From: Nemertoderma westbladi | Lineage: Eukaryota; Xenacoelomorpha; Nemertodermatida; Nemertodermatidae | NCBI GenBank assembly: GCA_032718475.1 | Contig: JAUCBJ010004977.1 | Coordinates: 1 to 32,041 of the forward strand | Direction of reading: 5' to 3' | DNA: 32,041 nucleotides | Shown here: piece by piece, positions 10,049 to 19,731 of the stretch | How positions within the stretch are numbered: the first letter of the stretch is position 1 | Layout of the letters: each line of letters starts with the position of its first letter | The notes under the pieces: model-generated | Seen by the model: the letters and a program-made list of their open reading frames with translations, nothing else | Database searches by the model: none | Told to the model about the DNA's origin: nothing | Position numbers and translations under genes: made by a program

Positions 10049-10865
10049 ATCTGCTATCTGAGTTTATTAATATCGAAAAGAGTTTATGTTTAGGCGAGCG
10101 GACGTCGCTGCCTACCTCTCTTTGCCCCCGGACAGTGGGATCCTCAGCGCCGATGTACCGTCGTCGCGGTGTTTACGCCAACATGTAGCAACAGCACGAC
10201 AACGATAACCGGCACAAGTCACTCCACTGTCCGTCCCAAAGGCTTGGATCCACTTGAGGTTCTTTCTAAAGGAGAGTTGGGCTACTTTTACGATTGCGAC
10301 TAGCTACTGTAAACATACTTTAGCAGTAACATTCACCTATAAACGCACAAATTCCACACAACTGTCACCAATTGTACACATACAGGCCATTTGTCCGTTA
10401 GTCAGTGCCTTCCAGAATGTCACGTTATTACTGTGTATCCTTGGATACTAACAGTGTGCTATGTATTCTCTATGCTATGCAATGGGACAAGCTTTCTATT
10501 GTTCTTTTAACTTGCTTCTAATTCTAGCGTGGGTGTTGCTATGGTGACATTATGGAAAGCTAGCGGTAGAATTAGAGTAATTCTCATGCATACAGATCTG
10601 GAATGCTATTTAATAGTAATTCTTTAATTGTCAATATCCTCCTTATGTATGATTTTATTAATTTTATCGGCTATTGACTATATGTTGGAGATTCTCGCAC
10701 TCTAATACACTCAATAGGATGAATCTCCGCTCCCATGATCTATTAATTAATGGAATTTTGGGAATGTTATAAATTGCACAAATGACAATTTATGAAATTC
10801 ATTTAAGATATGAATTTAAATTTATTCCCGTGAATTTTATTATTTGATGGTAAAATTGACACAAT

Positions 10866-10963
10866 TTTATTCCAGAGCATGTCTGGGGACCTAGGATCCT
10901 TAATTCTGTAAAATTGTCTTTTAAGAGTATCGGTAAGTGCTGCGATATCTTAATTGACTAGAA
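10866..10963 (-). repeat. Imperfect direct repeat copy 1: hairpin followed by AATAAA
   Basis: In element sense it carries the stem CCAGA, five loop bases and TCTGG (10886-10872), immediately followed by AATAAA (10871-10866). The copy at 11030-11125 keeps the stem and the AATAAA while its loop differs. Confidence 0.7.
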
Positions 10964-11029
10964 ATTTTAAAGGATCTGAATTTTACAGATTTTAATAAAT
11001 ATTAAATTAATATTTAAGATGGGCACCGA

Positions 11030-11125
11030 TTTATTCCAGAACTTGTCTGGGGACGTTAACCACTGATTCTAGAATTTGTCTTTCAAGTATATCGGTGGGT
11101 GCCGCGATATCTTAATCGACTAGAA
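11030..11125 (-). repeat. Imperfect direct repeat copy 2: hairpin followed by AATAAA
   Basis: CCAGA, five loop bases, TCTGG (11050-11036), then AATAAA (11035-11030) in element sense, 164 bp from copy 1. Both copies also share GATATCTTAAT and GACTAGAA. It is a possible internal polyadenylation signal or RNA structure. Confidence 0.7.
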
Positions 11126-11675
11126 TTACAGATGGTCAAAAGGTTTAACAGATTTATTTGCGTTTTACGCTACTGTTATAGGGACATCACGCTACTATAT
11201 GTATTATTATATATGGTATGAGAGCAATATCGCACGAAGCAATGTCAGTGTGAAGAGGCAAGTCGTTTCCAAGGTCTACCCAGAGCTTGGTTTAGCCGAG
11301 ACACGAGGATCTGAACTTTGCATTTCTAATACTCTGCCTACCAATAATACTTGAATATAGTAGTGGCTTTATTGTACTTTAATAAGTACGGACATTTCAT
11401 CTTACTGTAGTCACGTATTTATAATATGATACGGACAGTAAGGAAAGAGAAAAATAATTATTTCTCGCCGTCGCACTAAATATATATTATAAGTAATTAC
11501 GTACGTAATAAACACTAATATATTGCACTAATTCTACTAAATAATCACTAAAATAACATTCTACTAAATAAAATTAAAGAAAACGATTATAATAAAATTA
11601 CACAATAATACATACATAAACATAAAATAAAAACAAATATAAAATGATATAGTCACACGCCCACTCCATATGTTA

Positions 11676-14477
11676 TTACGTTATGGAGTCCTTAGATATT
11701 TGTCGGATTAGGGAAGTGGTCGTAGGAAGAGTATCTTGCCTTCCATAGTTTCCGGACAGTTTTCGGTCTCTTTCCAGTAAACATAAACGACCAGCTGGGC
11801 GATTGAGTTGTTGTGTTACTTTCTCCGCTCCCTTGGCCTGTCTAATCTCCGCCGTGGTAAGATGAGGAGGCCATTCTTCTTCTTCTTTACTTAAGAAGTC
11901 GGATCCACCTAACCAGCCTGGAGTATCTATCAGTTCTTGAGGAGTTGCTCCTCTGGAAGCGATGTCGGCTGGATTAATCGTCCCAAGGCAATGTCTCCAT
12001 TGATCTACATTGGAGTTAATATCGTCATTATCTGAGGAGTATGGTGTTCCCTCAGTTGGATCGTCCACATCACTGCTCTCCACTTCCCATTCCTTTACTT
12101 GGTATACCTGTTGTTGAGGTAATCTCTCTTTGAGAGTTCTACGGGAAGGGCCAGTGAAGTACCAACCTACTCTAGTTCTTACCGCATAGGTTTGTAGTGG
12201 CTGCGGTTGAGCAGGCCGTTTCTCCAATGTCTCGAGTGCCTCATGCGCGTTTTGGCCGATGAGTATTTGCACTCCAGGATAATCTGTCTGGAATCGAGGT
12301 ATCTTAAGATGTTGGATGCTCTCATCCTCGTCCCAATTATAAAGGTCTGCTTGGGTAGTAGCGAAGTTCTTTATAGCCACCATTTTTACTGACCTTATAC
12401 TTTGTGCTCCTAATTTATCCTGGGGGGTGGACAACGCACCTACATAGTAATCTGCCGTTATGGTAGATTTCCAAACCTGCATAATTCCGGACATATTCAA
12501 CTTAGTTTGGAATTTGGGTTGTCCAGCAAAGATGTCTTCGGCTAGTTCTTGATCGATGAATGTTCCTGTGCTGCCGGAGTCAAGGAGGGCGTTCACTATG
12601 TAACTTTTGGTAGGACCGTGAACTCTTACCTGCACTACAGGAAATTCTCTGATTCCTACGTTGGAAGTTGGAGGTTTCCAAGATGGTTGTCTGTCAAAGG
12701 TAGTTGGGGGGAACTCATTGTCGGTGTCCTTTTCGTAAGTAAGTGCTCGATACACCGCGGTATTGATTAGGTAACAGGATTCGTTGGCGTCGGAGAATTC
12801 GTCAGTATAGAATCCTTCCATCTCAGACTCTTGATCAGTGTCATTTACATCACTGAATTGGACATGTAGTTCGGGCTCACTTACCTGACTCGGGTTGTTT
12901 CGTTCGAATTCACTGTGTAACAAGATGTGATGTTTCGCACCGCACTTTGCACACCTTACGTCGGAGTAACAGGTTCGCCGTTGGTGTCCTTGTCTGAGGC
13001 AATTATAGCATAACCGCTTATCCCACATGACTTCACGTCTGTCTACCAGGGATTTCTTTAGGAATTCAGCACACACACTCAAACGGTGGGGCCCATCGCA
13101 CAGCGCACATTTTGGTTTGATGTTACTCACTTTACCTTGGGTAACGTTATGCACTCTCGTTCTTTCTTCGGGCTTTCTTCCGTGAATTCTCTTAGGAGAC
13201 GTAGGAGGAGTTGTTGTTACCTGTTCTCTCCTGTCACTGGTTCGAGACTTATATTTACTTACGTATTTATAGGTCTTGTTGTCATAGTAAGATTTTGCTG
13301 TGTCTTTCCCGCTGTCCTCTTCTTGAGAAGGTTGGCTTTCGCCGTCGTCAGTATAACACACTGGTATTATCCTTCTCCTAGAAACGGGTTTCTCACTTAA
13401 CTTATTTTCCGATGTTTTCTCTCTGGACTGCTTTATGAGTTGTAATTTTACTTCACTATCTAAGAAGGACATGAGATCAGCCATGGTAGGGCTTCGTCGT
13501 TGCTGCTCATTCATATACAACACTTTCTTGTCCCAGCGTGTACATACTCCACCCTTTGGTAAAGTAGAGACTACGGCTCCAATAACCATGGAACTCTGAT
13601 ATTCATGAGACTTACCTAACCAGTCCAATTGTCTACAGATCTCCTGAATCTCATCGGAAAACTCTATAATCCCGCTACTAAGGAAGTTTCGGGGGGCTAC
13701 TAATTTTGCATACAAATACTTAGCTATGTTATCCTTGTTACCATACCTGATGTTTAATGTATCCCAAACTTGTCTTAATCCTTCTGGATGTCCAATAAAC
13801 TTTAACGCCATTAACTTGGGAGGTCCTTCCAAGCACTTGATGAGGAATCTAAGTTTCTCTCCGTTAGATAGTACAGAGTTCTGTATGCTATCTTTGTAAT
13901 ATTCATTAAAAGGTAACCATTTCATCTCATCTCCATTGAATTTGACGATTTCTCCCACTTTGACCGCTTGGCGGGCTTCTGTTTTAGCCATCTGACGCGT
14001 AAAGCTTTCTTGGGCCATCGTGTTATTTAATATCGAATTATTGGTATATAAATTTCCCGGATTATTATCAGGTCTATAGGGAATATCATTAACAACAGGT
14101 TTATAATCACCCTTAATAGGGTTTGCTATAGGAGTTTCTACTTCACTAGCAGTATAGATGCGTGTAGGCTCCACACCTTGCGCATGTAATACTTCAGACC
14201 TAACAGGTTGACACAATGTTACAGGAGGTATTGGTATACCCTTTTGTATATTGACTAATTTGTCGCGTTCCAGCGCGATACTTTGCTGCACTTCTTGCAA
14301 TTCTACCCTACTTTCCCTTACTGTTCCCTTGAGTTGGTGGACAGTCTCCTCATCTGTCCGAGCAAGAGATTCATCCCCCGCCGTCCCTCCTCTACCCACT
14401 CGACCGCCGAAGCGGGAGTCGCCAACATTGTAGCGGGCCGACGCGGGATGACGGGAGACAAATCTTCGATTTCTCTC
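11676..14477 (-). CDS. BEL/Pao Gag (DUF1759-like) plus zinc knuckles, aspartic protease and truncated Pol
   Basis: The frame is open from 14477 to the stop at 11676; residue numbers below count from 14399 (907 residues to the stop). Residues about 145-300 match the BEL Gag core pattern (VKFNGDEMKWLPF, CLEGPPK, LNIRYG). Zinc knuckles follow: C431-X2-C434 with H438 and C443; C464-X2-C467-X4-H472-X4-C477; C483-X2-C486-X4-H491. The protease shows ALLDSGSTGTFID (604-616) and ILIG (712-715), then RVGWYFTGP as expected after BEL protease. At about 752-796 an acidic linker replaces the whole reverse transcriptase and most of RNase H. The frame continues into WRHCLGTINPADIASRG (801-817) and WLGGSDFL, from the RNase H-integrase junction of BEL Pol, and ends soon after without integrase. 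No ATG lies before Met128 (14018-14016), so translation probably depends on the upstream ORF (-1 frame) or starts at Met128. Confidence 0.85.
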   Translation of the reverse strand, partial: ERNRRFVSRHPASARYNVGDSRFGGRVGRGGTAGDESLARTDEETVHQLKGTVRESRVELQEVQQSIALERDKLVNIQKGIPIPPVTLCQPVRSEVLHAQGVEPTRIYTASEVETPIANPIKGDYKPVVNDIPYRPDNNPGNLYTNNSILNNTMAQESFTRQMAKTEARQAVKVGEIVKFNGDEMKWLPFNEYYKDSIQNSVLSNGEKLRFLIKCLEGPPKLMALKFIGHPEGLRQVWDTLNIRYGNKDNIAKYLYAKLVAPRNFLSSGIIEFSDEIQEICRQLDWLGKSHEYQSSMVIGAVVSTLPKGGVCTRWDKKVLYMNEQQRRSPTMADLMSFLDSEVKLQLIKQSREKTSENKLSEKPVSRRRIIPVCYTDDGESQPSQEEDSGKDTAKSYYDNKTYKYVSKYKSRTSDRREQVTTTPPTSPKRIHGRKPEERTRVHNVTQGKVSNIKPKCALCDGPHRLSVCAEFLKKSLVDRREVMWDKRLCYNCLRQGHQRRTCYSDVRCAKCGAKHHILLHSEFERNNPSQVSEPELHVQFSDVNDTDQESEMEGFYTDEFSDANESCYLINTAVYRALTYEKDTDNEFPPTTFDRQPSWKPPTSNVGIREFPVVQVRVHGPTKSYIVNALLDSGSTGTFIDQELAEDIFAGQPKFQTKLNMSGIMQVWKSTITADYYVGALSTPQDKLGAQSIRSVKMVAIKNFATTQADLYNWDEDESIQHLKIPRFQTDYPGVQILIGQNAHEALETLEKRPAQPQPLQTYAVRTRVGWYFTGPSRRTLKERLPQQQVYQVKEWEVESSDVDDPTEGTPYSSDNDDINSNVDQWRHCLGTINPADIASRGATPQELIDTPGWLGGSDFLSKEEEEWPPHLTTAEIRQAKGAEKVTQQLNRPAGRLCLLERDRKLSGNYGRQDTLPTTTSLIRQISKDSIT
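14318..14477 (-). other. Overlap of ORF1 and the Gag-protease frame (-1 register)
   Basis: The second frame is open from just after a TGA at 14480-14478; ORF1 stops at 14318. A slip of -1 anywhere in these 160 nt would join them. I see no canonical X-XXY-YYZ heptamer in the ORF1 phase. A G5 run (plus-strand C5 at 14375-14379) lies inside. Either an atypical frameshift site or a single-base indel in a formerly single ORF explains it. Confidence 0.65.
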
Positions 14478-16288
14478 TCAGTGTCCAGGACAGGGATATT
14501 CGTATGGACTGTTCTACCGGGTACAGGCAGTGTAGTACTGTGTAGAGGGAATTTAGAGTTAAGCTCTGGAAGTACAGGGGTCTCTAGCACAGAAGTGGCT
14601 TTTGGAACGACAGGCCTAATTATTTCAGGCTCATCAACTATAGTAGGGAGTCTTTTGACCTTAATAATTTGGTCTGTAGGTTCTATACTACTTAAGTCTG
14701 TGCTAGCTAGTTGTCTTCTAACAGCTGGGGGCAAATCAGGCAATTTGTGACGGTGAGATGTTTTTCTACGCCTGCTTAGACGAGATCTATTTCCTCCGCC
14801 TTCAGGATCGGTGGTCTCGCCTTCCTCCGATGATGTGTACCCCTGGCGTTTGGGAGTAGATCGACTCATCATCTGCATTTGACTAGCAGTTAACTGTTTA
14901 TTTATTTTGTCTTGTGTCTCTTGCAGATTTTCCAACTCCAGTTGGGTAGTCTCCTCAGAGGCTCTCCGTTCTGCTTCTGCCACTGCCCTTGCTGCTTTTC
15001 TTTCTGCTTCTGCTTCTGCCGCCGCTGCCTTTCTTTCTGCTTCTGCTTCTGCCACCGCTGCCTTTCTTTCTGCTTCCACTTCGGCCATTGCCGCTGTTAC
15101 TGCAGCTGCCTTTCGGTCCTCTATCCGTTTTTTCTTTACTTCTTCTTCCTGGACTCTAGCGAGGCGAAGTTTTTCATCAAATTTAGCTTGGTTTGCAGCT
15201 AACATTTCAGCATCGATTGAGTCCAACACAAGCTTGGTTCCTTCACTATTAGGGGAAAGTCCAGACAGCCGTCTCCTCAACTCTTCGTCTCCTAGGAATC
15301 GCTGATAGTCGGACAGATAAATGTCGATGGCGTCTCTCGTTCGTGGTCTCTCTGCGGTCACTTCGCTTTCCTCTTGAGAAAGGGTGGCATCGGTTGGTTC
15401 TTCATAGGTTGGTCTCTCAGCCAGCTGGGATTTCCACTGGGCCGTTTCTTGTACTTTGAGACCAACCCGCTGGAACCAAGTTTTGACAGCAACCTGCAGC
15501 GACATGTCCTGTCTTCTTTTGGAAGTTTCCTCAAAGGCTGATAGGATTAGTCTAATGCGTAGGGTTCTTTCGCATACTTGATATAGCAGCTCTTCCTGCT
15601 CTTGAGGTCTTTGGGGTTGTCGAAACAGTTGTTCTTCCAATCGCTCTAAGGAGCCGAAGAATCCCTGCACATATCCTGCTGCCGACCTCTTCCAAACAGC
15701 TGGATCCATTGTATCTTTAGTCACTCCCATCCTGTGTATATCTTCCCAAGTAGCTTCGGACAAATCTAACGGGAGTCCGGGTCCGGGAAAGTTCCATTGT
15801 GACTCGACAATAGACATCAATTCTTCCCTGGCGTATCCCGCATAACTATCTTGGGTCGCTCGCTTACTTCTCGCCCAATCGGCTTGATGTTCCTCCACCG
15901 CAATCAATATAGTAGTTAGCACTGCGGCAGGAAGGGTGAGAAGGGGATCCGAGTAGGCTGTAGCCGCCATCCGCACTCCGCGTTCGGGGGTCAGCTCTAC
16001 AGTATCCGAACTACTGGAGCTATCGGATCGCTGGGAACAAGTTTCTTGACTAGGATGTTGCTGCTGTTGGACAGCTGCTTCCTGGTTCCGTTTGACTTGG
16101 GCCCGAGTGCCGATGAAAGACCTACGGTGTTGGATTAGCTTAGGGTCTGATACTACTACTGGAGGGATGACCTTTCTTTCAGTAGGAGGTGAGCTGAACT
16201 CCTTTCTTAATCGCTCCACACTCCTATCTGTGTCACAGATGGTTGTATCGATTAGACTGTCTGACAGGTTTTGCTGGGTGTCAGACAT
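14318..16288 (-). CDS. Gag-like ORF1, 656 residues, with Ala/Glu-rich coiled coil
   Basis: It starts at ATG 16288 (context AAACATGT) and ends at TAA 14318-14320. The N-terminal 110 residues are polar with Gln and Ser runs. A helical middle (about 110-290) is rich in Trp, Arg and Glu. Residues about 393-460 form a coiled coil built from repeats of AEAEAERKAA and close variants, visible in DNA as a tandem repeat around 14980-15090. The C-terminal part is Pro- and Ser-rich and basic (RSRLSRRRKTSHRHK). It has no known enzymatic motif. It is the first ORF after the leader, upstream of the zinc-knuckle Gag, so an assembly or structural role is inferred. The last 160 nt overlap the next open frame, which lies in the -1 register. 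ORF1 plus the next Gag would be much longer than usual BEL Gag. Confidence 0.75.
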   Translation of the reverse strand: MSDTQQNLSDSLIDTTICDTDRSVERLRKEFSSPPTERKVIPPVVVSDPKLIQHRRSFIGTRAQVKRNQEAAVQQQQHPSQETCSQRSDSSSSSDTVELTPERGVRMAATAYSDPLLTLPAAVLTTILIAVEEHQADWARSKRATQDSYAGYAREELMSIVESQWNFPGPGLPLDLSEATWEDIHRMGVTKDTMDPAVWKRSAAGYVQGFFGSLERLEEQLFRQPQRPQEQEELLYQVCERTLRIRLILSAFEETSKRRQDMSLQVAVKTWFQRVGLKVQETAQWKSQLAERPTYEEPTDATLSQEESEVTAERPRTRDAIDIYLSDYQRFLGDEELRRRLSGLSPNSEGTKLVLDSIDAEMLAANQAKFDEKLRLARVQEEEVKKKRIEDRKAAAVTAAMAEVEAERKAAVAEAEAERKAAAAEAEAERKAARAVAEAERRASEETTQLELENLQETQDKINKQLTASQMQMMSRSTPKRQGYTSSEEGETTDPEGGGNRSRLSRRRKTSHRHKLPDLPPAVRRQLASTDLSSIEPTDQIIKVKRLPTIVDEPEIIRPVVPKATSVLETPVLPELNSKFPLHSTTLPVPGRTVHTNIPVLDTEREIEDLSPVIPRRPATMLATPASAVEWVEEGRRGMNLLLGQMRRLSTNSREQ

Positions 16289-16391
16289 GTTTAGCTTTAC
16301 GGTTGAATGCCTACTGCTATAGTTACAGTTAAAGCAAGTCTAGTAATTCAGTATGACCGTTGGTCTAGTACCGTTAATTTATTACAGTGTA

Positions 16392-16640
16392 TTAGAATAC
16401 CGGTATACACCTATAATATATATAAGTATTATAAACTAGTTTTGTCACAGAGTACCGGTATATAATTTTAGCACAAATATATATAAATATATAATAGGCC
16501 TATCGTGAATACCGGTATACAGCTTACACTTATAGTATATATAATTATAATTATGAACTAGAATTAATTACAGAATACCGGTATGATTTCAGCCCAAATT
16601 TATAGAAATAAATATAATAAGCCTATGGTAAATACCGGTA
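16392..16640. repeat. Tandem repeat of about 112 bp with ACCGGTAT cores
   Basis: GAATACCGGTATAC starts at 16395 and 16507, with a third diverged copy near 16630; AT-rich filler and a second ACCGGTAT lie within each unit. Confidence 0.7.
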
Positions 16641-17574
16641 TGTCAATTATTTTAGAATAATTGAATTTCTGAATATTTTAGGGTTACTTGGTTACTTTAA
16701 CTTACTTTATTACCGTTATTTAAGCAGTAGTCCAACTGATATTGAGACCTAGTTGTTGTATGGCAGGCCTACTATTTATAAATCGTTTGAGTTGATTTAT
16801 AATATATATATACCCGTTTAAAATGGGTTTTGTCAATATTTGAAATAAATGTTATTATTTCTGGGGGAAGTCACTACACAGAAGCTGTGCGCTCTCAGTG
16901 AAGTGCTACTTATGGGACACTAAAACAGATAATTCTAATTTACCTAAGTTACTTAATACTACAAATTACTTACGATACGGGTGAGATTAAATCTCTAATT
17001 AAACACAACAAAATATTACGTACGAAATTTTTAGGGTAATTTTACAAGAAGTCTACAAACCAGTCTAACAAAGGGTTAGATTTCTGGTTATTACAACGGA
17101 CAGGGTACTACGGTATTTGAAATAATAAGTAGTAGTAAATATATTGCACTGTCCAGATAGGAAAATACCACCGCCTGACAACCTATAGCCGTATCGCTAT
17201 AGGTACTACCTTATGTATCACGGAGTGTTCCTACCTGGAAGTTAATTACCGCGGACTACCAGATCCAACGTGCCTATTAACCACTTTACAACACAATACA
17301 CTGCCTACACACTAATTACTTCCGGAAAGCACTGTACACTAAACCCTAAATTAGGTACAAATACTGGTACAACAATAATCAGTAGTTAAATATACTTGAA
17401 CAGTTAAAAGAACCACGGCATCTGCTGGAGTGACCGAAGCACAAAGTCACCAGTCTTTTCCTACGCCAAGCAGCCCGTGTAGTACCGGGGTTAATTTAAC
17501 TATAACGGTATGTGTAACAAGCACAATTACTGTAGGAATAAACTTGGGGACATGAATGTTGCGAATAATCGCAT

Positions 17575-18150
17575 AAACTCTGAATAATAAATATTACGCT
17601 ACCCGTACAGAATACTCAAACAAAATACAAACCAAACGCTGGCAGATTACCACCAAGCCTAAATAAACTACAGTATGTGCAGATTCCGAAATGGTTAGTT
17701 AGTATGCGTTCTAACACAGTAGTACGACTTATTCTTTAAGAGGGGATTGACCTTACAGCTATGGCTGCCCCAACTTACTAACTGGCACTTTATCAGACAA
17801 ACTCTACACACGCAGCAATCTCTTCAGACCTAATAATAGCTAGACAACAATCCAGCCTACAAAATATCTGAGTAATAACTATTACGGTACCTGAACAGAC
17901 CACACAAACAAACACAGGCCAAAACGTTGGCAGAATACTGTCAAGCCTAAATAAACTACAGTATGTGCAGATTCCAAAATGGTTAGTTAGTATGCGTTCT
18001 AACACGGTAGTACGACTTATTCTTTAAGAGGGGATTGACCTTACAGCTATGGCTGCCCCAACTTACTAACTGGCACTTTATCAGACAAACTCCACACACG
18101 CCGTAATCTCTCCAAACCCAACAACAATCCGACAACAGTCCGGCCTACAA
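17575..18150. repeat. 288-bp tandem duplication, two copies
   Basis: CTACAGTATGTGCAGATTCC occurs at 17668 and 17956. The central roughly 150 bp of the two copies are nearly identical, with more divergence toward the unit edges. Confidence 0.9.
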
Positions 18151-18248
18151 TTATCTGAACAATCTGAGCAGACTTACACGTCTTCAGCTCAATATTAACT
18201 TACATGTAAATAAAACCGACAGAAATAAGTAAAATCTCAATAAAAAAC

Positions 18249-18265
18249 CAGGGCGGCCGTCCCTG
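18249..18265 (-). promoter_or_regulatory. Hairpin with self-complementary loop (dimerisation-type)
   Basis: In element sense CAGGG, loop ACGGCCG, CCCTG: a 5-bp stem presenting the 6-nt palindrome CGGCCG, about 300 nt after the 5' LTR. A following T6 run is present. The layout resembles retroviral dimer initiation sites; function is inferred. Confidence 0.4.
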
Positions 18266-18339
18266 ATTAAATACTAAGACCTACCGGTATACAACAATCA
18301 AAATCGAACAATACTAATGTACTTATACTGGAAGTACCG

Positions 18340-18498
18340 GTTAGGACAGTTGGGCCTACAGACCTACAGCAGTACCGGTTCAGGCAGTTAAGCCTACCGA
18401 CCTACAGCAGTACCGATTCTGGCAGTTGGGCCTACGGACCTACAGCAGTACCGATTCTGGCAGTTGGGCCTACGGACCTACAGCAGTACCAGTTCAGG
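18340..18498. repeat. 38-bp tandem minisatellite, four copies
   Basis: GGCAGTTGGGCCTAC-type units start at about 18344, 18383, 18421 and 18459. Each unit contains GACCTACAGCAGTACC. It lies in the leader, close to the 5' LTR. Confidence 0.9.
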
Positions 18499-18560
18499 TT
18501 TACCGGTCGACCGGTACTTTCAACTTTATTGCTTACTGCAATAAAGACAATAACTGTTAT

Positions 18561-19731
18561 TGTATGCGCTTTTGAAGACCTTTAGCAGTTCAACCTGCCA
18601 AAATTTATATGTCTTTTGGTTTATAAATAGACTTTAGAAATTGACAAATATTTAATACCAATAAACACAACATTAGCAGAAGCCAGCCTAGTGCGCGTCC
18701 ATTCACCCGCTGGATATACCCGGGAGACTGGATTCTGAGGGCTTAGATTATTATTGCAGTGTAAGCTTACTGTATTATTCGATTGATCGTTAATAAATAA
18801 TTTCTGACCAATATTATTCACTTTCGGGAAATATTAACAGTTCCTTTAGGACGTGGCGCTCTATCTAGGTAAACAGAGATATGACTTGTACTAAACACAA
18901 CGGTAAGTTGGTAAGGCTTATGATTCACGTATGAGGCGCATTCTTTAGGAAATGCTTAGTTATCAGCCACAATCATGCACACTACCGGTAACACACAATA
19001 CTGCTCACTAATTTGCCGACCGTCAATGAATTTTATCATATATAAAGAGAACAGCAACTGACTCATGTAGTGCTTATCAAATAGCATTAAATTCACTACA
19101 AACCACAATAATATAAGTCGCAATCGCTATATGTAACCCGTCTCTCTAACCTGTAGTGTATCAAGAAAATTGGGAAATTTGGGTTCTTTATAGATGTTCT
19201 CCAAATAATATTCAACCAACTGATACAAAATATGACAACAGTAAATAGCAGTATAATAATGTATGTTGAACCGATAATGTGAGACTGAACTGAGATAACA
19301 GTTATACGCTCTATAATTTAAGCCTACTAATGTTTCTTCTAAAGTCTGAAACGAACTGACTCTAGAGCCGGTGTTCCTGGCCTAGATAGAAACAACACAA
19401 CAGTATCACAAAAACAGTAAGACAGAACACTCCTAGCACGATCTGCCAAATATCTCCACATCGACAGAAAAAATCGCTCTGATTGGCTGTTAAGCTAAAC
19501 AAAGAACCATGTGTCCAATGGCCGTTTCCATGTCAGCAACCAGCTGTTAGATGTCGTAATCTGAATCATCAAGGCTAAGCTGTGCCAGGGTATTTGACGC
19601 ATTGCGGGTTTTTTGCCTTACCATGTCCGCCAAAGCACACATATAGAAGAATGACTTTTATGTCCGTTAAAACACCTATAACGGTACCTTGCGGGCGAGG
19701 GGGACTGATTATATCCGCAAAAGCTTTTACA
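18561..19731 (-). repeat. 5' LTR of the BEL/Pao-type element
   Basis: Partner of 7351-8521 at a constant offset of 11,210. It differs at nine sites, all transitions. In sense it begins TGTA and ends TACA. It carries the same CCAAT box near 19480. Confidence 0.95.

Larger units (their letters stand above)
10049..11675 (-). other. Non-coding 1.6-kb stretch between the Pol remnant and the 3' ORF
   Basis: No long frame is present. It contains the imperfect direct repeat pair 10866-10963 and 11030-11125. Close to the downstream ATG, in sense, there is a GAGAG/GTAGGC donor-like site near 10115 and an acceptor-like CAG just before ATG 10048, so the 3' ORF could be reached by splicing. This is only suggestive. 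Confidence 0.5.
16289..18560 (-). other. Retrotransposon leader (5' UTR), 2.27 kb
   Basis: No ORF of note. It holds three separate tandem repeat blocks (16392-16640, 17575-18150, 18340-18498) and a palindromic-loop hairpin (18249-18265). Directly after the 5' LTR in sense the bases are ATAACAGTTATTG; the TGG expected at the start of a tRNA primer binding site is not visible there. Confidence 0.7.
7351..19731 (-). mobile_element. BEL/Pao-type LTR retrotransposon, non-autonomous, 12,381 bp
   Basis: Direct repeats 7351-8521 and 18561-19731 (each 1171 bp, no indels, nine substitutions) begin TGTA and end TACA and are flanked by GTTTG on both sides. The internal region (10,039 bp) is read on the minus strand: leader, coiled-coil Gag-like ORF, zinc-knuckle Gag plus protease ORF with a fused Pol remnant, non-coding stretch, and an env-position Cys/His ORF. 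The DUF1759-like Gag core and the DSGS protease identify BEL/Pao by family knowledge. No reverse transcriptase palm, no full RNase H and no integrase core are encoded, so the copy needs enzymes in trans. LTR identity of 99.2% indicates a recent insertion. It lies inside, and in the same orientation as, the reading frame it splits. Confidence 0.92.

Noticed and set aside
14397-14399. GTG as the start of the Gag-protease ORF
   Set aside because: GTG initiation is not expected in an animal; the frame is open further upstream and overlaps ORF1, so frameshifting or Met128 is more likely.
14283-16322. Plus-strand frames opposite ORF1 (Ser/Ala-rich and Cys/Phe-rich)
   Set aside because: They are antisense shadows of the Ala/Glu coiled coil and the Pro/Ser-rich tail.
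18544-18566. Palindrome ACAATAACTGTTATTGT across the 5' LTR junction as an integration hot spot
   Set aside because: It exists only at the LTR-leader joint, not at the target site, so it does not mark target choice.
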